The notes beneath the pieces are model-generated. The model worked only from the letters and a program-made list of their open reading frames with translations. It made no database searches and was not told the DNA's origin. From Frigoribacterium sp. (GTDB taxonomy: Bacteria; Actinomycetota; Actinomycetes; Actinomycetales; Microbacteriaceae), in NCBI GenBank assembly GCA_025363205.1, contig JANYEI010000139.1:19151-83150 (forward strand): DNA of 64,000 nucleotides. Direction: 5' to 3'. The position numbers were made by a program, and so were the translations under genes. Shown one piece after another: positions 32,559 to 41,840 of this stretch (positions within the stretch are counted from its first letter, which is position 1; every line of letters begins with the position of its first letter).

Positions 32559-34136
32559 ATGAGCGAATCCGTCAACCTCCCGGCACTCGGAGAGAGTGTC
32601 ACCGAGGGCACGGTTACCCGCTGGTTGAAGAACGTGGGCGACCGCGTCGAGGTGGACGAGCCGCTGCTCGAAGTCTCGACCGACAAGGTCGACACCGAAA
32701 TCCCATCCCCTATCGCCGGAGTGATCGAGGCCATCCTGGTCGCCGAGGATGAGACCGTCGAGGTCGGAACACCCCTCGTGACCATCGGTGACGGATCCGG
32801 TTCCTCGGATGCGGCTGGCGAGTCACCGACGGAAGCCGCCACCGAGTCAGTAACGCCTGCTCCCCCGGAAGATGCTCAGCCCGCCGCAGAGGTGCAGCCC
32901 GTGCCAGCCACAGCTGTTCCAATCACACCTGCCCCAGTCGCACCTGCCCCAGTTCCCGTCGCTGTCGCTGTCGCGGAACAGGACCCCGCTCCGCCGCAGG
33001 CGCCACCGATAGCGGCTGCCGAGCCGGTCGCCGAGGTGCCGTCCGCCGACGCCCCTGCACCCGATGAGCAGACACCCACGGCGCCCGCCGCTCCCTCGCC
33101 CGCCCCCGTCGACGCTGCCGCTGGGATTCCCGTCGCGGTCGCCCCGGTGACTGCTGCGCCTGCGGCCATCGCGGCACCGGCTGCACCGGCCGCACCAGCG
33201 GCTCCGGCACCGGCCGCCCCTACTCTTGACGCGAAACCGGGCTACTTCACCCCCTTGGTGCGCAAGCTCGCCAACGAGAAGGGCATCGATCTTTCGACGA
33301 TCACCGGTTCCGGGGTTGGGGGACGCATCCGCAAGGAAGATCTGCTCGCCGCATCGAGTGAGATCGCTGCTGCTCCTGCCGTCGCATCGGCAGTTCCGGT
33401 AGCGCCCCTCGAGATCTCTCCGCTTCGCGGCACAAGCGTTCCGATGTCGCGCCTTCGCAAAGTGATCGCCGAACGCGCCGTCATCTCGATGCAGTCCTCG
33501 GCCCAGCTCACCTCGGTCGTCGAGGTCGACGTCACGCTCGTCGCCATCTTCCGCGATTCCGTGAAAGCGGAGTTCCTGGCCAAGACGGGCCAGAAGCTGT
33601 CGTTCCTTCCCTTCTTCGCGCTGGCGGCCGCCGAGGCCCTCAAGGCTTTCCCGATAATCAACGCGACGATCGACGGGGACACGATTGTCTATCCGTCGCA
33701 GGAAAACATGTCAATAGCGGTCGACACGGAGCGCGGGCTGTTGACGCCCGTGATCCGCGATGCCGGTTCTCTCGACCTTGCCGGTCTCGCCGCCCAGATT
33801 GCCGACCTCGCCGCTCGTACTCGCGACAACAAGCTCAAGCCGGACGAACTAGCCGGGGGCACCTTCACGCTGACCAACACCGGCTCGCGCGGCGCGCTGT
33901 TCGATACCCCGATTGTCTTTCTTCCCCAGTCCGCGATCCTCGGTACGGGAATCGTCGCCAAAAAGCCGGTCGTTGTGTCGAGTGGTGGCCTCGACGCCAT
34001 CGCTATCCGCTCAACGGTCTTTCTCGCGCTTTCGTACGATCACCGCATCGTCGACGGTGCGGATGCGGCACGCTTCCTTGTGGCTGTGAAGACGCGGCTG
34101 GAGGGCGGCGACTTCGTCGGTAACCTCGGCTACTGA
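32559..34136 (+). CDS. sucB: Dihydrolipoamide acyltransferase E2 (2-oxoglutarate dehydrogenase type)
   Basis: 525 residues. One lipoyl domain (about 1-78; lipoyl lysine in EVSTDKVDTEIPSP), then a long Ala/Pro/Val linker of ~140 residues, a peripheral-subunit-binding domain (FTPLVRKLANEKGIDLSTITGSG, given as VRKLANEKGI), and the catalytic acyltransferase domain ending with SYDHRIVDGADAARFL. It transfers succinyl or another acyl group to CoA. Actinobacterial homologues are usually annotated SucB, but their true partner (PDH or OGDH) is often uncertain. ATG 32559 has AAAGGAG upstream. Confidence 0.88.
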   Translation: MSESVNLPALGESVTEGTVTRWLKNVGDRVEVDEPLLEVSTDKVDTEIPSPIAGVIEAILVAEDETVEVGTPLVTIGDGSGSSDAAGESPTEAATESVTPAPPEDAQPAAEVQPVPATAVPITPAPVAPAPVPVAVAVAEQDPAPPQAPPIAAAEPVAEVPSADAPAPDEQTPTAPAAPSPAPVDAAAGIPVAVAPVTAAPAAIAAPAAPAAPAAPAPAAPTLDAKPGYFTPLVRKLANEKGIDLSTITGSGVGGRIRKEDLLAASSEIAAAPAVASAVPVAPLEISPLRGTSVPMSRLRKVIAERAVISMQSSAQLTSVVEVDVTLVAIFRDSVKAEFLAKTGQKLSFLPFFALAAAEALKAFPIINATIDGDTIVYPSQENMSIAVDTERGLLTPVIRDAGSLDLAGLAAQIADLAARTRDNKLKPDELAGGTFTLTNTGSRGALFDTPIVFLPQSAILGTGIVAKKPVVVSSGGLDAIAIRSTVFLALSYDHRIVDGADAARFLVAVKTRLEGGDFVGNLGY

Positions 34137-34223
34137 CGCATGATGCGTACTGCCGAATAGCAGTCCGCGAAACAATTGCCCGCCGCACAGTAGCCCGTCG
34201 CACAGCAGCCCGCCGTGATCGAA

Positions 34224-34242
34224 CACTCGGTCTAGCCGAGTG
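34224..34242. terminator. Hairpin between convergent sucB and pseudokinase gene
   Basis: CACTCGG (34224-34230), loop TCTAG, CCGAGTG (34236-34242). It overlaps the stop codon of the minus-strand kinase-like gene (34232). There is no T run, so it is a weak bidirectional terminator candidate. Confidence 0.4.
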
Positions 34243-35800
34243 CGAGATCCCTGATACGCCATCCGGCCTCGCTTCTCACCAGGAGAAGCGGGGCCGGATT
34301 CTTTTCGGCTATCGCGCTGCCGTCAGCCGCGATTAGTCGGATGATTGCGGAGTCGCCGAGTTGCTGGATAAGGCGGGGCGTGAAGCCATCGAGTGTCGCC
34401 TCTGCGGGGAGCGGTAGCCCTTTTTTCAGCCGACGGACGAGATCGCGATCTGCCTCGATCACTGCCGACCCGGCCTGGTCGACAGTGGTGAAACAGGTCA
34501 GCGACTGTGCGATAAAGCACTGGGTACGTGCGGCGAGAAGAGCTCGGGCAGCGGCGAGAGGATCCTCCCCCTCGATGGCCGAAGCGGCTCCCGAATCGGT
34601 CGCCGCCCGCTTCGATGGCGCGATGTCGGCCGCGCTGCCGGATGCTTTCGCGATCCGCGTGACCGACGGGGTGGCAGACGCAAACGGCTCGGTCGCGGTC
34701 TCTGAGTGAGCGGCCGGAATCACCGTGAGCGCGACGACCAGCGCACCAAGCCCGGCACCGCCTGCGATCCAGATCGGAGTGCGAACCGGAGCGAGGACAG
34801 CGACGATCCGCGAGCCAAGCTTCGCCAGCGGATGCTCGTGCCGATCGCTCATGACCATCGATTGCGCCTGCGACCGCACAGGTAATGACGGCACGGGTAA
34901 TGACGGCACTGGTAATGACGGCACAGGGATCGCTGACCCGCTGACAGTCGGAAGTGCGGCCGGTTGCAGTCCAGCATTCTGCTTGAGCTCTTCCCCAGTG
35001 CTGTGCGGATACCAGTCCACCCGATTGGAGGACCGTGATTCCGACTCCTCCCGGGTCGCGTGGTGATCGAATCGAATCGGTAACGCTGGCGCGAGGTCGA
35101 ATAACGCGTCGATGAGCCCGGCAAGTTCCCGCTCCGTCGGCGGCGACCCGTCGACGCAGTCGCGGAGGGTCGCGAGGGACCGGGGATTTACTCCCCCACT
35201 CAGCCGATCGAGCCGATCGAGCACGGTGCCGACGAGATCCCACAGCCCTGCTCGATCATCGATTGCGCGTTGCTCCTCATCGAGAAGCGCCCAGGTGAGA
35301 CTCTGACCGCCGTCAATCTGCGGAAAATCACCGATCAGGCTGACTCCGCCGAATCGCGCAAGCACCGGGGCTCCCCCGTCGTCGAAAAGAATCGACGCTG
35401 GTGCCACCGCACCGTGGGCGACACCGACTCGATGGAGTTCCCGTACCGCTTCGACCAGTGGAACAAGGATGCTGACGGCCTCACCAGCCTCCAGGTCGTC
35501 ACGAACGGCCAATAGTCGCCCCAGATTGCCCGATCCGAGTCGCGGCAGGATGAGGCATGGCCGCCCATCCCGACCCGTTGCGAGGTCTTTCAGTTCCAGA
35601 AGGTGGCGGGACGACGCCCGCGCGAGGGCCTCGATTTCGCGGTCAATGCTCGCATCGTCGGTGGACGGCCGGAAAATTTTGATCGCGGCGATCCGATCAC
35701 CGGTCGGTGGCTCGCTCGATCCGGCGTGCCCGAGGTGAATCTCTGCCCGCTCCCCCGCCCCGAGCTTGCGCACGAGTCGATAGCCTCCGACGGTCTCCAT
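34232..35800 (-). CDS. Serine/threonine kinase-like membrane protein, probable pseudokinase
   Basis: 522 residues from ATG 35800. The N-terminal domain resembles PknB-type kinases: glycine loop LVRKLGAGERAEIHLG, AAIK with K41 and a C-helix Glu. The catalytic loop HRDxKxxN reads HGAVAPAS (129-136), with Ala in place of catalytic Asp, and DFG reads RFG (149-151), so metal binding and catalysis should be lost. A proline linker with three PVPSL repeats follows, then one transmembrane helix (IWIAGGAGLGALVVALTVIP) and an extracytoplasmic domain of ~160 residues with two Cys (CFIAQSLTCF). The start is uncertain; several upstream ATGs are in frame. It is divergent from the DUF4191 gene. Confidence 0.7.
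   Translation of the reverse strand: METVGGYRLVRKLGAGERAEIHLGHAGSSEPPTGDRIAAIKIFRPSTDDASIDREIEALARASSRHLLELKDLATGRDGRPCLILPRLGSGNLGRLLAVRDDLEAGEAVSILVPLVEAVRELHRVGVAHGAVAPASILFDDGGAPVLARFGGVSLIGDFPQIDGGQSLTWALLDEEQRAIDDRAGLWDLVGTVLDRLDRLSGGVNPRSLATLRDCVDGSPPTERELAGLIDALFDLAPALPIRFDHHATREESESRSSNRVDWYPHSTGEELKQNAGLQPAALPTVSGSAIPVPSLPVPSLPVPSLPVRSQAQSMVMSDRHEHPLAKLGSRIVAVLAPVRTPIWIAGGAGLGALVVALTVIPAAHSETATEPFASATPSVTRIAKASGSAADIAPSKRAATDSGAASAIEGEDPLAAARALLAARTQCFIAQSLTCFTTVDQAGSAVIEADRDLVRRLKKGLPLPAEATLDGFTPRLIQQLGDSAIIRLIAADGSAIAEKNPAPLLLVRSEAGWRIRDLALG
34881..34924. repeat. Three 15-bp tandem repeats inside the pseudokinase gene
   Basis: GGTAATGACGGCAC occurs at 34881, 34896 and 34911 with a period of 15 bases. 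On the coding (minus) strand it encodes PVPSL repeats in the linker between the kinase-like domain and the membrane helix. The period keeps the frame, so copy number could vary without disruption. Confidence 0.85.
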
Positions 35801-35921
35801 GGTGCAAGTCTCGATGGCCGGAAACATCCATGCCCACTTGCCGGGCATGGTGGTGGACAGGGCACGCCGGCCCCCGGGTGGGAGGGACAAGATAAGCACG
35901 GACAGGTCGTATCCTTGACTC

Positions 35922-36638
35922 ATGGCACGCACCCAGAAATCGGCTCCGAAGGCAGCGAAAGAGCCCGGTCGTCTCAAGCAGATGTATCAGGTCTTTCAGA
36001 TGACCCGACGCTACGACTCGAACGCAATCTGGTGGTTTCTCCTCGCTTTCCTTGCGCCAATACTGGTCGGTGTCCTCGCGGGCGTGCTGATTTCCGGCGT
36101 CGACAACGTCTTCGGATTCGTTCTGTGGATCATCGCCGGGGTGCTCGGTGGTGTGCTGCTCTTCCTGATCGTGCTCGGCCGGCTGGCGGAGCGCGCCGCG
36201 TACTCGCAGATCGAAGGCCAGCCGGGTGCTGTCGGTGCCGTATTGAAGAGCTCGCTCCGTCGCGGCTGGACCGCGAGCGAGATGCCGGTAGTTGTAAGCC
36301 CCAAAACGCAGGACGCGGTCTATCGAGCAGTGGGCAACGGCGGCGTCGTACTGATCGGTGAGGGACCGAAGAGCCGCACGCAGAAGATGCTCGACGAAGA
36401 GCGTCGGCGTGTCACGCGAATCCTTCCCAACGTCAGCGTTCACTTCCTGCATGTCGGACCCGACAATGACGCCGTGCCGCTTCACCGGCTCGCGGGGAAG
36501 ATGGCGCGTTTCAAGCGCTCGCTCAACAAATCCGAAATCCATGCCGTCAGCAACCGCCTCGCCTCCCTCGGCAAGAACCAGCTCCCGATTCCCAAGGGCA
36601 TTGACCCGTTACGGGCACGCGGGACACGACCGCGCTAA
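35922..36638 (+). CDS. DUF4191 family membrane protein
   Basis: 238 residues. A basic N-terminus is followed by the conserved RLKQMYQVFQMTRRYD, two transmembrane helices (about 38-62 and 67-86), then a soluble domain with GRGW-type RRGWTASEMPVVV, GGVVLIGEGP and a basic C-terminus. This is the actinobacterial DUF4191 layout, function unknown. In mycobacteria homologues lie near lipoyl synthesis and glnA genes. glnA1 follows here after the divergent RDD gene, which fits that context. Confidence 0.87.
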   Translation: MARTQKSAPKAAKEPGRLKQMYQVFQMTRRYDSNAIWWFLLAFLAPILVGVLAGVLISGVDNVFGFVLWIIAGVLGGVLLFLIVLGRLAERAAYSQIEGQPGAVGAVLKSSLRRGWTASEMPVVVSPKTQDAVYRAVGNGGVVLIGEGPKSRTQKMLDEERRRVTRILPNVSVHFLHVGPDNDAVPLHRLAGKMARFKRSLNKSEIHAVSNRLASLGKNQLPIPKGIDPLRARGTRPR

Positions 36639-36659
36639 GCCGTTTTCCCGACACAGCTG

Positions 36660-37070
36660 TCAACGACGAACCAACACCGTTCCCGCCAGGCGATCGTGGA
36701 TGCCACGCCGGTCGCGATCCGCAATCAGCGCAGGCACGAGCAGGGCGAGCAACATCGTGCGCACGATCGGCCGCCAGATGCCGATCCATCCCGCTTTCAG
36801 GGGAACCACACGCATCCCGAGCAAGAGGTGCCCAATGCTTCCGCTCACGAGGACGATAAAAACAATCTGCATCACCACGAAAATGGCAAGGCTCGCCCAG
36901 CGGTCGTATTCGAAGAACGCGTAGGAAATAAGTGCGCCGAGGGCGATATCAATGGCGACTGCGGCGAGTCTTCGGCCGAAACGGGCGATGGATCGCTGTC
37001 CGGTTTGCGGAAGACCAAAATGTTTACCGGGCCAATCGCCGGGTGGTGCGGATATTTGGGGCGAAACCAT
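36660..37070 (-). CDS. RDD family membrane protein
   Basis: 136 residues. The RDD signature is visible as RRLAAVAIDIALGALI (first helix with R and D) and DRRGIHDRLAGTVLV at the C-terminus. There are about three membrane helices. Function is unknown; a transport or ion-related role is often proposed for the family. It lies between DUF4191 and glnA1, as in many actinobacteria. The GlnR-type box at 37099 sits just upstream of its start, so it could be affected by the same regulator. Confidence 0.85.
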   Translation of the reverse strand: MVSPQISAPPGDWPGKHFGLPQTGQRSIARFGRRLAAVAIDIALGALISYAFFEYDRWASLAIFVVMQIVFIVLVSGSIGHLLLGMRVVPLKAGWIGIWRPIVRTMLLALLVPALIADRDRRGIHDRLAGTVLVRR

Positions 37071-37098
37071 GCTTCGATCCTACGTTCGCCGTCTCGAC

Positions 37099-37136
37099 GT
37101 AACATGGACGAAACAATAGCGACACCGTGGCGAAAC
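37099..37136 (+). promoter_or_regulatory. Double GlnR-type box upstream of glnA1
   Basis: GTAAC (37099) - 6 bases - GAAAC (37110) - 6 bases - GACAC (37121) - 6 bases - GAAAC (37132). This is exactly the a-b-a-b half-site order and spacing of the actinobacterial GlnR operator (gTnAC-N6-GaAAC) known from Streptomyces. It ends 73 bases before the glnA1 start. Nitrogen limitation is expected to act through GlnR here. Confidence 0.8.
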
Positions 37137-37209
37137 TCCCTTCGTCTAGCGTCGCAGGTGGCTGCGCTTGCCGCCGTACCAGTACCAAACCCCATTGGAG
37201 TCAAGTCAC

Positions 37210-38634
37210 ATGTTCAGTGATTCTTCAGAGGTGCTCAAGTTCATCAAGGCCGAGAACGTCAAATTCCTTGATATCCGCTTCACCGATCTCCCCGGTGTGC
37301 AGCAGCACTTCAACATTCCCGCCTCGACCGTCGACGAAGAATTTTTCTCGGTCGGACAGCTCTTCGACGGCTCGTCGATTCGCGGCTTCGCGTCGATTCA
37401 CGAATCGGACATGCAGCTCATCCCCGACGTGACCACCGCGTACGTTGACCCTTTTCGCATCGAGAAGACCCTCATCATGATCTTCGACATCTACAACCCG
37501 CGAAACGGTGAGATCTACGCCCGTGACCCGCGCCAGGTTGCCAAGAAAGCGGAGAAGTACCTCGCGTCGACCGGCATCGCCGATACCGCGTTCTTCGCAC
37601 CGGAGGCCGAGTTCTACATCTTCGACGACGTGCGCTACGACGTTCGCCAGAACTCCAGTTCATACTTCGTCGACTCCGATGAAGGCGCGTGGAACTCGGG
37701 CCGCGTCGAAGAGGGCGGAAACCTCGCGAACAAGACCCCCTACAAGGGCGGCTACTTTCCGGTGAGCCCTGTCGACAAGCAGGCCGACCTGCGCGACGAT
37801 ATCAGCCTCAAACTGATCGACGCCGGCCTCATTCTCGAGCGTGCTCACCACGAGGTCGGCACCGGAGGCCAGGCAGAGATCAACTACCGCTTCGACACCA
37901 TGGTGCACGCGGCCGACGACCTGCTTAAATTCAAGTACATCGTCAAGAACACCGCGCTCGAATGGAATAAGGTCGCGACCTTCATGCCGAAGCCGCTGTT
38001 CGGCGACAACGGATCGGGGATGCACACCCACCAGTCCCTCTGGAACGACGGAGTGCCGCTGTTCTACGACGAAAAGGGCTACGGCGGACTCAGTGACATC
38101 GCGCGCTGGTACATCGGCGGGCTGCTCAAGCACGCTCCGGCGGTGCTTGCGTTCACGAACCCGACGCTCAACTCGTATCGTCGCCTGATCCCGGGATTCG
38201 AAGCCCCGGTCAACCTGGTCTACTCGGCCGGCAACCGATCGGCCTCGATCCGCATCCCGATCACGGGGACCAACCCCAAGGCGAAGCGCATCGAGTTTCG
38301 CGCTCCGGATGCCTCTGGCAACCCGTATCTCGCCTTCGCCGCGCAGCTCATGGCCGGTCTCGACGGAATCAAGAATCGGATCGAACCGCACGAGCCCGTC
38401 GACAAGGACCTGTACGAGCTTCCTCCCGAGGAGGCCAAGAACATCCCGCAGGTGCCCGCGTCGCTGGAAGAAGCTCTTCGCGCTCTCGAGGCCGACCACG
38501 AGTTCCTCACCGCCGGCAACGTTTTCACGCCAGATCTGATCCAGACCTGGATCTCGTACAAGCGTTCGGCAGAGATCATCCCGGCCGCCCAGCGTCCGAC
38601 GCCGTTCGAGTACGAGCTGTACTTCAGCGTCTGA
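37210..38634 (+). CDS. glnA: Glutamine synthetase type I (GlnA1)
   Basis: 474 residues. It makes glutamine from glutamate, ammonia and ATP. Family motifs include FDGSSIRGF, the metal/Glu site [19 protein letters not shown] and the NRSASIRIP loop. The adenylylation loop is [10 protein letters not shown], so the target tyrosine is present and the activity can be switched by GlnE, encoded next door. ATG 37210 is preferred to an in-frame GTG upstream because GGAG lies near and [12 protein letters not shown] matches the family. A double GlnR-type box lies upstream and a strong terminator downstream. Confidence 0.95.
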   Translation: MFSDSSEVLKFIKAENVKFLDIRFTDLPGVQQHFNIPASTVDEEFFSVGQLFDGSSIRGFASIHESDMQLIPDVTTAYVDPFRIEKTLIMIFDIYNPRNGEIYARDPRQVAKKAEKYLASTGIADTAFFAPEAEFYIFDDVRYDVRQNSSSYFVDSDEGAWNSGRVEEGGNLANKTPYKGGYFPVSPVDKQADLRDDISLKLIDAGLILERAHHEVGTGGQAEINYRFDTMVHAADDLLKFKYIVKNTALEWNKVATFMPKPLFGDNGSGMHTHQSLWNDGVPLFYDEKGYGGLSDIARWYIGGLLKHAPAVLAFTNPTLNSYRRLIPGFEAPVNLVYSAGNRSASIRIPITGTNPKAKRIEFRAPDASGNPYLAFAAQLMAGLDGIKNRIEPHEPVDKDLYELPPEEAKNIPQVPASLEEALRALEADHEFLTAGNVFTPDLIQTWISYKRSAEIIPAAQRPTPFEYELYFSV

Positions 38635-38646
38635 TCGCCTGATCGC

Positions 38647-38686
38647 CAGAAGGGCCGCATCCCCCGAGGGGAATGCGGCCCTTCTG
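38647..38686. terminator. Strong hairpin terminator after glnA1
   Basis: CAGAAGGGCCGCAT (38647-38660) pairs with ATGCGGCCCTTCTG (38673-38686), with inner CCCC/GGGG pairs and one bulged A. It ends glnA1 and also faces the convergent glnE gene (stop at 38830). The gap 38687-38829 holds no gene that I can support. Confidence 0.8.
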
Positions 38687-38829
38687 CGCGATGCTCAGCC
38701 GAGACCCTCACGGAACAACGCCAGTTGAGACGCGGAGACGATCAACCATGCCCTGTTCCTCACAGTCTTCACCGCGCTTCTTTTTTCGGACAGGGCACTC
38801 GCAACCCACTTATTTTTGTCCTTTGATCG

Positions 38830-41802
38830 TCATCCGGTCGTCGGTCCGACAACCTGTACGAGACCGTAGAAGTGCTTCTCAAACACACCGCGAGCGAGTC
38901 GGGTGACACGCAAATAGTCTTCTTCGAGCCGCGTCGCGGATCCCGGAGAGTACTCGAGCAGACGCGCGACACCATCGAGTTGTTGGCGGTCGGTGGGGAG
39001 CACATCCGTGGACCGCGTCATCCACAACACCATGGCGGAACGCACGCGCGACGCTAGTATCCAGGCATCCCGCAATTTCGCCGCGTCCGTCGCGGTGACG
39101 AATCCTTCTGAACGCGCGACTTCGAGCGCGCTGAGAGTCGACGTGGTGCGAAGCCCAGCAACCCGAGCGCCATTCTGCAGCTGGATGAGCTGCACAAACC
39201 ACTCCACGTCGCTGAGAGACCCGCGTCCGAGTTTGAGGTGGCGAGCGGGGTCCGCGGCTTGCGGCAAGCGCTCCGACTCGACTCGCGCTTTGATCCGCTT
39301 GACCTCGCGGACATCGTTTTCTGAGATGGCGATCGGGAACCGCACCTCGTCGGCGAGACCCTCGAAGTCAGCAAGCAGCGCGGCATCCCCCACTGCGCCG
39401 CGGGCGCGCAGCAGTGCCTGCGCCTCCCAGGTGAGCGACCATCGAGCGTAATAGGCCCGGTAGGAGTCGAGCGATCTCACGACGGGCCCGTTCTTACCCT
39501 CTGGGCGCAAATCGATGTCGAGGTCGAAGGGAAGTCGGAGGTCTTCGGTATGACGACTGAGCTCGCTGACCAGGAACTTCGCACGCGCCGCGGCATCTTC
39601 GCTCGAGGCGGTCGTGCTTCGATAGACAAATAGCACGTCGGCATCCGACCCGAACCCGAGTTCCTGACCGCCGTACCGGCCCATCGCGATGATGCCGAAC
39701 TCGATGCCGTCGTCGATGGGGCGCAAGGCGTGCAGCACCCCGGTGAGCAGCGCGGTCGTCACGTCGGAGAGTGCCCGACCGAGTTCCTCGACAGGCACCT
39801 TCCCAAGAATTGCCCCGATCGCGAGACGAAGCACCTCCCGTCGGCGAGCGGTACGAAAGGCCAGGGAGGCCGTCACCACATCGTCGTGCCTGGCGAGCGT
39901 CGATGCAGTCTCGTCGAGAAGGGCGACGAGCGGCCGAGCGGTCAGTTCCTCCTCACGATCAAGCCAGGCGGCTGCCTCCGGTATGCGCTCAAGAAGCACC
40001 CCGACGAATCGCGACGACGACAGCACGTTCGTGAGGCGTTTGGCTGCTCCCGATGAGTCGCGCAACATCCGCAGGAACCAATAGGACTCCCCCAGGTCGT
40101 CGCTGAGCCGCCGAAACGCCAGGAGGCCATAGTCGGGGTCTGCGCCGTCCGCGAACCATTCAAGCATCACCGGAAGGAGGTGCCGCTGGATCGCCGCACG
40201 TCGGGAGACTCCACCCGTGAGCGCTCCGATGTGCGCAAGAGCCCCCTTCGGATCCCGAAAGCCAATCGCGCCAAGTCGAGCGACTGCCTGCTCACTGCTG
40301 AGAGTCAGGCCATCGTCGGGGAGGGCAGCGACCGCAGAGAGAAGCGGGCGATAGAACAGCCGCACATGCAATCTCCTCACCTCCAGTTTGGTGCGATTCC
40401 ACCGCTCGATCAGATCTTCGGCGCCTGCAGCGATGCCGCTCGCGCGAGCAAGCACTCTCACGGCGTCACGGTCGCTCGGCATGAGGTGGGTGCGCCTCAG
40501 CTGCACCAGTTGCAGGCGATGCTCCAACAGGCGAAGGAACCGGTAATCCCGAGAGAACTCAGCCGCCTCCGTCCGACCGATATAGCCCTCTTCAGCGAGG
40601 GCCACGAGCGCGGGAAGCGTAGCGCGCTGCCGTACGAGCTCGTCGGCCTGACCGTGCACGAGCTGCAACAACTGGATAGTGAACTCGACATCGCGCAAGC
40701 CACCCGGTCCGAGCTTCAGCTGGTAGTCGAGCTCAGCGCTCGGGATGTTGTCGGTCACCCGCTCCCGCATGCGCTGCACCCCCTCCACGAAATTCTCGCG
40801 CGACGCGCTCGACCACACCTTCGGGGCGACCGCATCCACATAACGCTGTCCAAGCTCGGGATCGCCCGCCAGCGGCCGGGCTTTGAGCAACGCCTGGAAT
40901 TCCCAGCTCTTCGCCCAGCGGTCGTAGTAGGCGATATGAGAGTCGAGGGTGCGCACCAGTGCGCCATCCTTGCCTTCGGGTCGGAGGTTGGCATCCACCT
41001 CCCAGAGCGCGGGCTCTCGAGAGTAGTCCTGGATGCCCCGCATCGTGGCCATTGCGAGGCGGGTTGCGATCTCCACGACTCGGCCGTCGGGGAGGTCGAC
41101 CGATCCCCCCGCCACAAAGATGACATCCACGTCGCTCACATAGTTGAGTTCCCGAGCTCCGGCCTTGCCCATGCCGATAATCGCCAACCGCGTCGCCGCC
41201 ACCTCGGCGGACGGAAACTTCACGGTCGCGCGGGCCACTATCAGCGCGGCGTCGAGCACGGCCGCTGCGAGATCGGCGAGGGCAGCTGCGACGCTGTCCA
41301 GTGCGTCAAGCGGATGTGCCTGCCCGAGATCCCACGCGGCGAGCTGGGTCACATGGCGGCGGTACCGCACGCGGAGCGCGTCCCAGGATGCCTCCTCATC
41401 TGAGGCCTCGATCTCGGAGACCGAGTCCGCGAGATCGAGTCGATAGAACTCCGGCGAGGGGGGGCGCGTGAAGCTCAGGGCAAGCACACACAACTCTTCC
41501 GGATGCCTCAGCAGAAACTCTCCCAATCCTCTCGATGCGCCGAGCACGCGAATCAGGCGCTCAAGGGACGCCACGTCGGTGACCAGCGCGATCGTCTCGG
41601 TCGGGGAGTGTCGCACCAGCGCGGCGAGTAAACGAAGGGCCTGATCGGGATCCGCGGCATGGGCAAACACGGGAAGGAAGTCACGCGACGACACGATGCC
41701 CGCGAGAAGGCCGTCCAATTCTGCAAGGAGCACGACAGTCGGGTCGAGCTCGGCGAACCCGAGCCTGGCGAGGTCGGTCAGAATTGATTGTTCGCGCGCC
41801 AT
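38830..41802 (-). CDS. glnE: Bifunctional glutamine synthetase adenylyltransferase/deadenylylase
   Basis: 990 residues with two nucleotidyltransferase halves. The N-terminal half has YVSDVDVIFV with ANLRPEGKDG and the C-terminal half has GFGSDADVLFVY with DLRPEGKNGPVV; both keep the Asp pairs needed for metal binding. One half removes and the other attaches AMP on the tyrosine of glutamine synthetase. Its target GlnA1 (with LYELP loop) is adjacent, while GlnA2 lacks the tyrosine. The length and order glnA1-glnE-glnA2 match the standard actinobacterial block. Confidence 0.95.
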   Translation of the reverse strand: MAREQSILTDLARLGFAELDPTVVLLAELDGLLAGIVSSRDFLPVFAHAADPDQALRLLAALVRHSPTETIALVTDVASLERLIRVLGASRGLGEFLLRHPEELCVLALSFTRPPSPEFYRLDLADSVSEIEASDEEASWDALRVRYRRHVTQLAAWDLGQAHPLDALDSVAAALADLAAAVLDAALIVARATVKFPSAEVAATRLAIIGMGKAGARELNYVSDVDVIFVAGGSVDLPDGRVVEIATRLAMATMRGIQDYSREPALWEVDANLRPEGKDGALVRTLDSHIAYYDRWAKSWEFQALLKARPLAGDPELGQRYVDAVAPKVWSSASRENFVEGVQRMRERVTDNIPSAELDYQLKLGPGGLRDVEFTIQLLQLVHGQADELVRQRATLPALVALAEEGYIGRTEAAEFSRDYRFLRLLEHRLQLVQLRRTHLMPSDRDAVRVLARASGIAAGAEDLIERWNRTKLEVRRLHVRLFYRPLLSAVAALPDDGLTLSSEQAVARLGAIGFRDPKGALAHIGALTGGVSRRAAIQRHLLPVMLEWFADGADPDYGLLAFRRLSDDLGESYWFLRMLRDSSGAAKRLTNVLSSSRFVGVLLERIPEAAAWLDREEELTARPLVALLDETASTLARHDDVVTASLAFRTARRREVLRLAIGAILGKVPVEELGRALSDVTTALLTGVLHALRPIDDGIEFGIIAMGRYGGQELGFGSDADVLFVYRSTTASSEDAAARAKFLVSELSRHTEDLRLPFDLDIDLRPEGKNGPVVRSLDSYRAYYARWSLTWEAQALLRARGAVGDAALLADFEGLADEVRFPIAISENDVREVKRIKARVESERLPQAADPARHLKLGRGSLSDVEWFVQLIQLQNGARVAGLRTTSTLSALEVARSEGFVTATDAAKLRDAWILASRVRSAMVLWMTRSTDVLPTDRQQLDGVARLLEYSPGSATRLEEDYLRVTRLARGVFEKHFYGLVQVVGPTTG

Positions 41803-41840
41803 TGCCGTCGAGTCCTAAACCTCAGTATCGGGGAGTGCGG

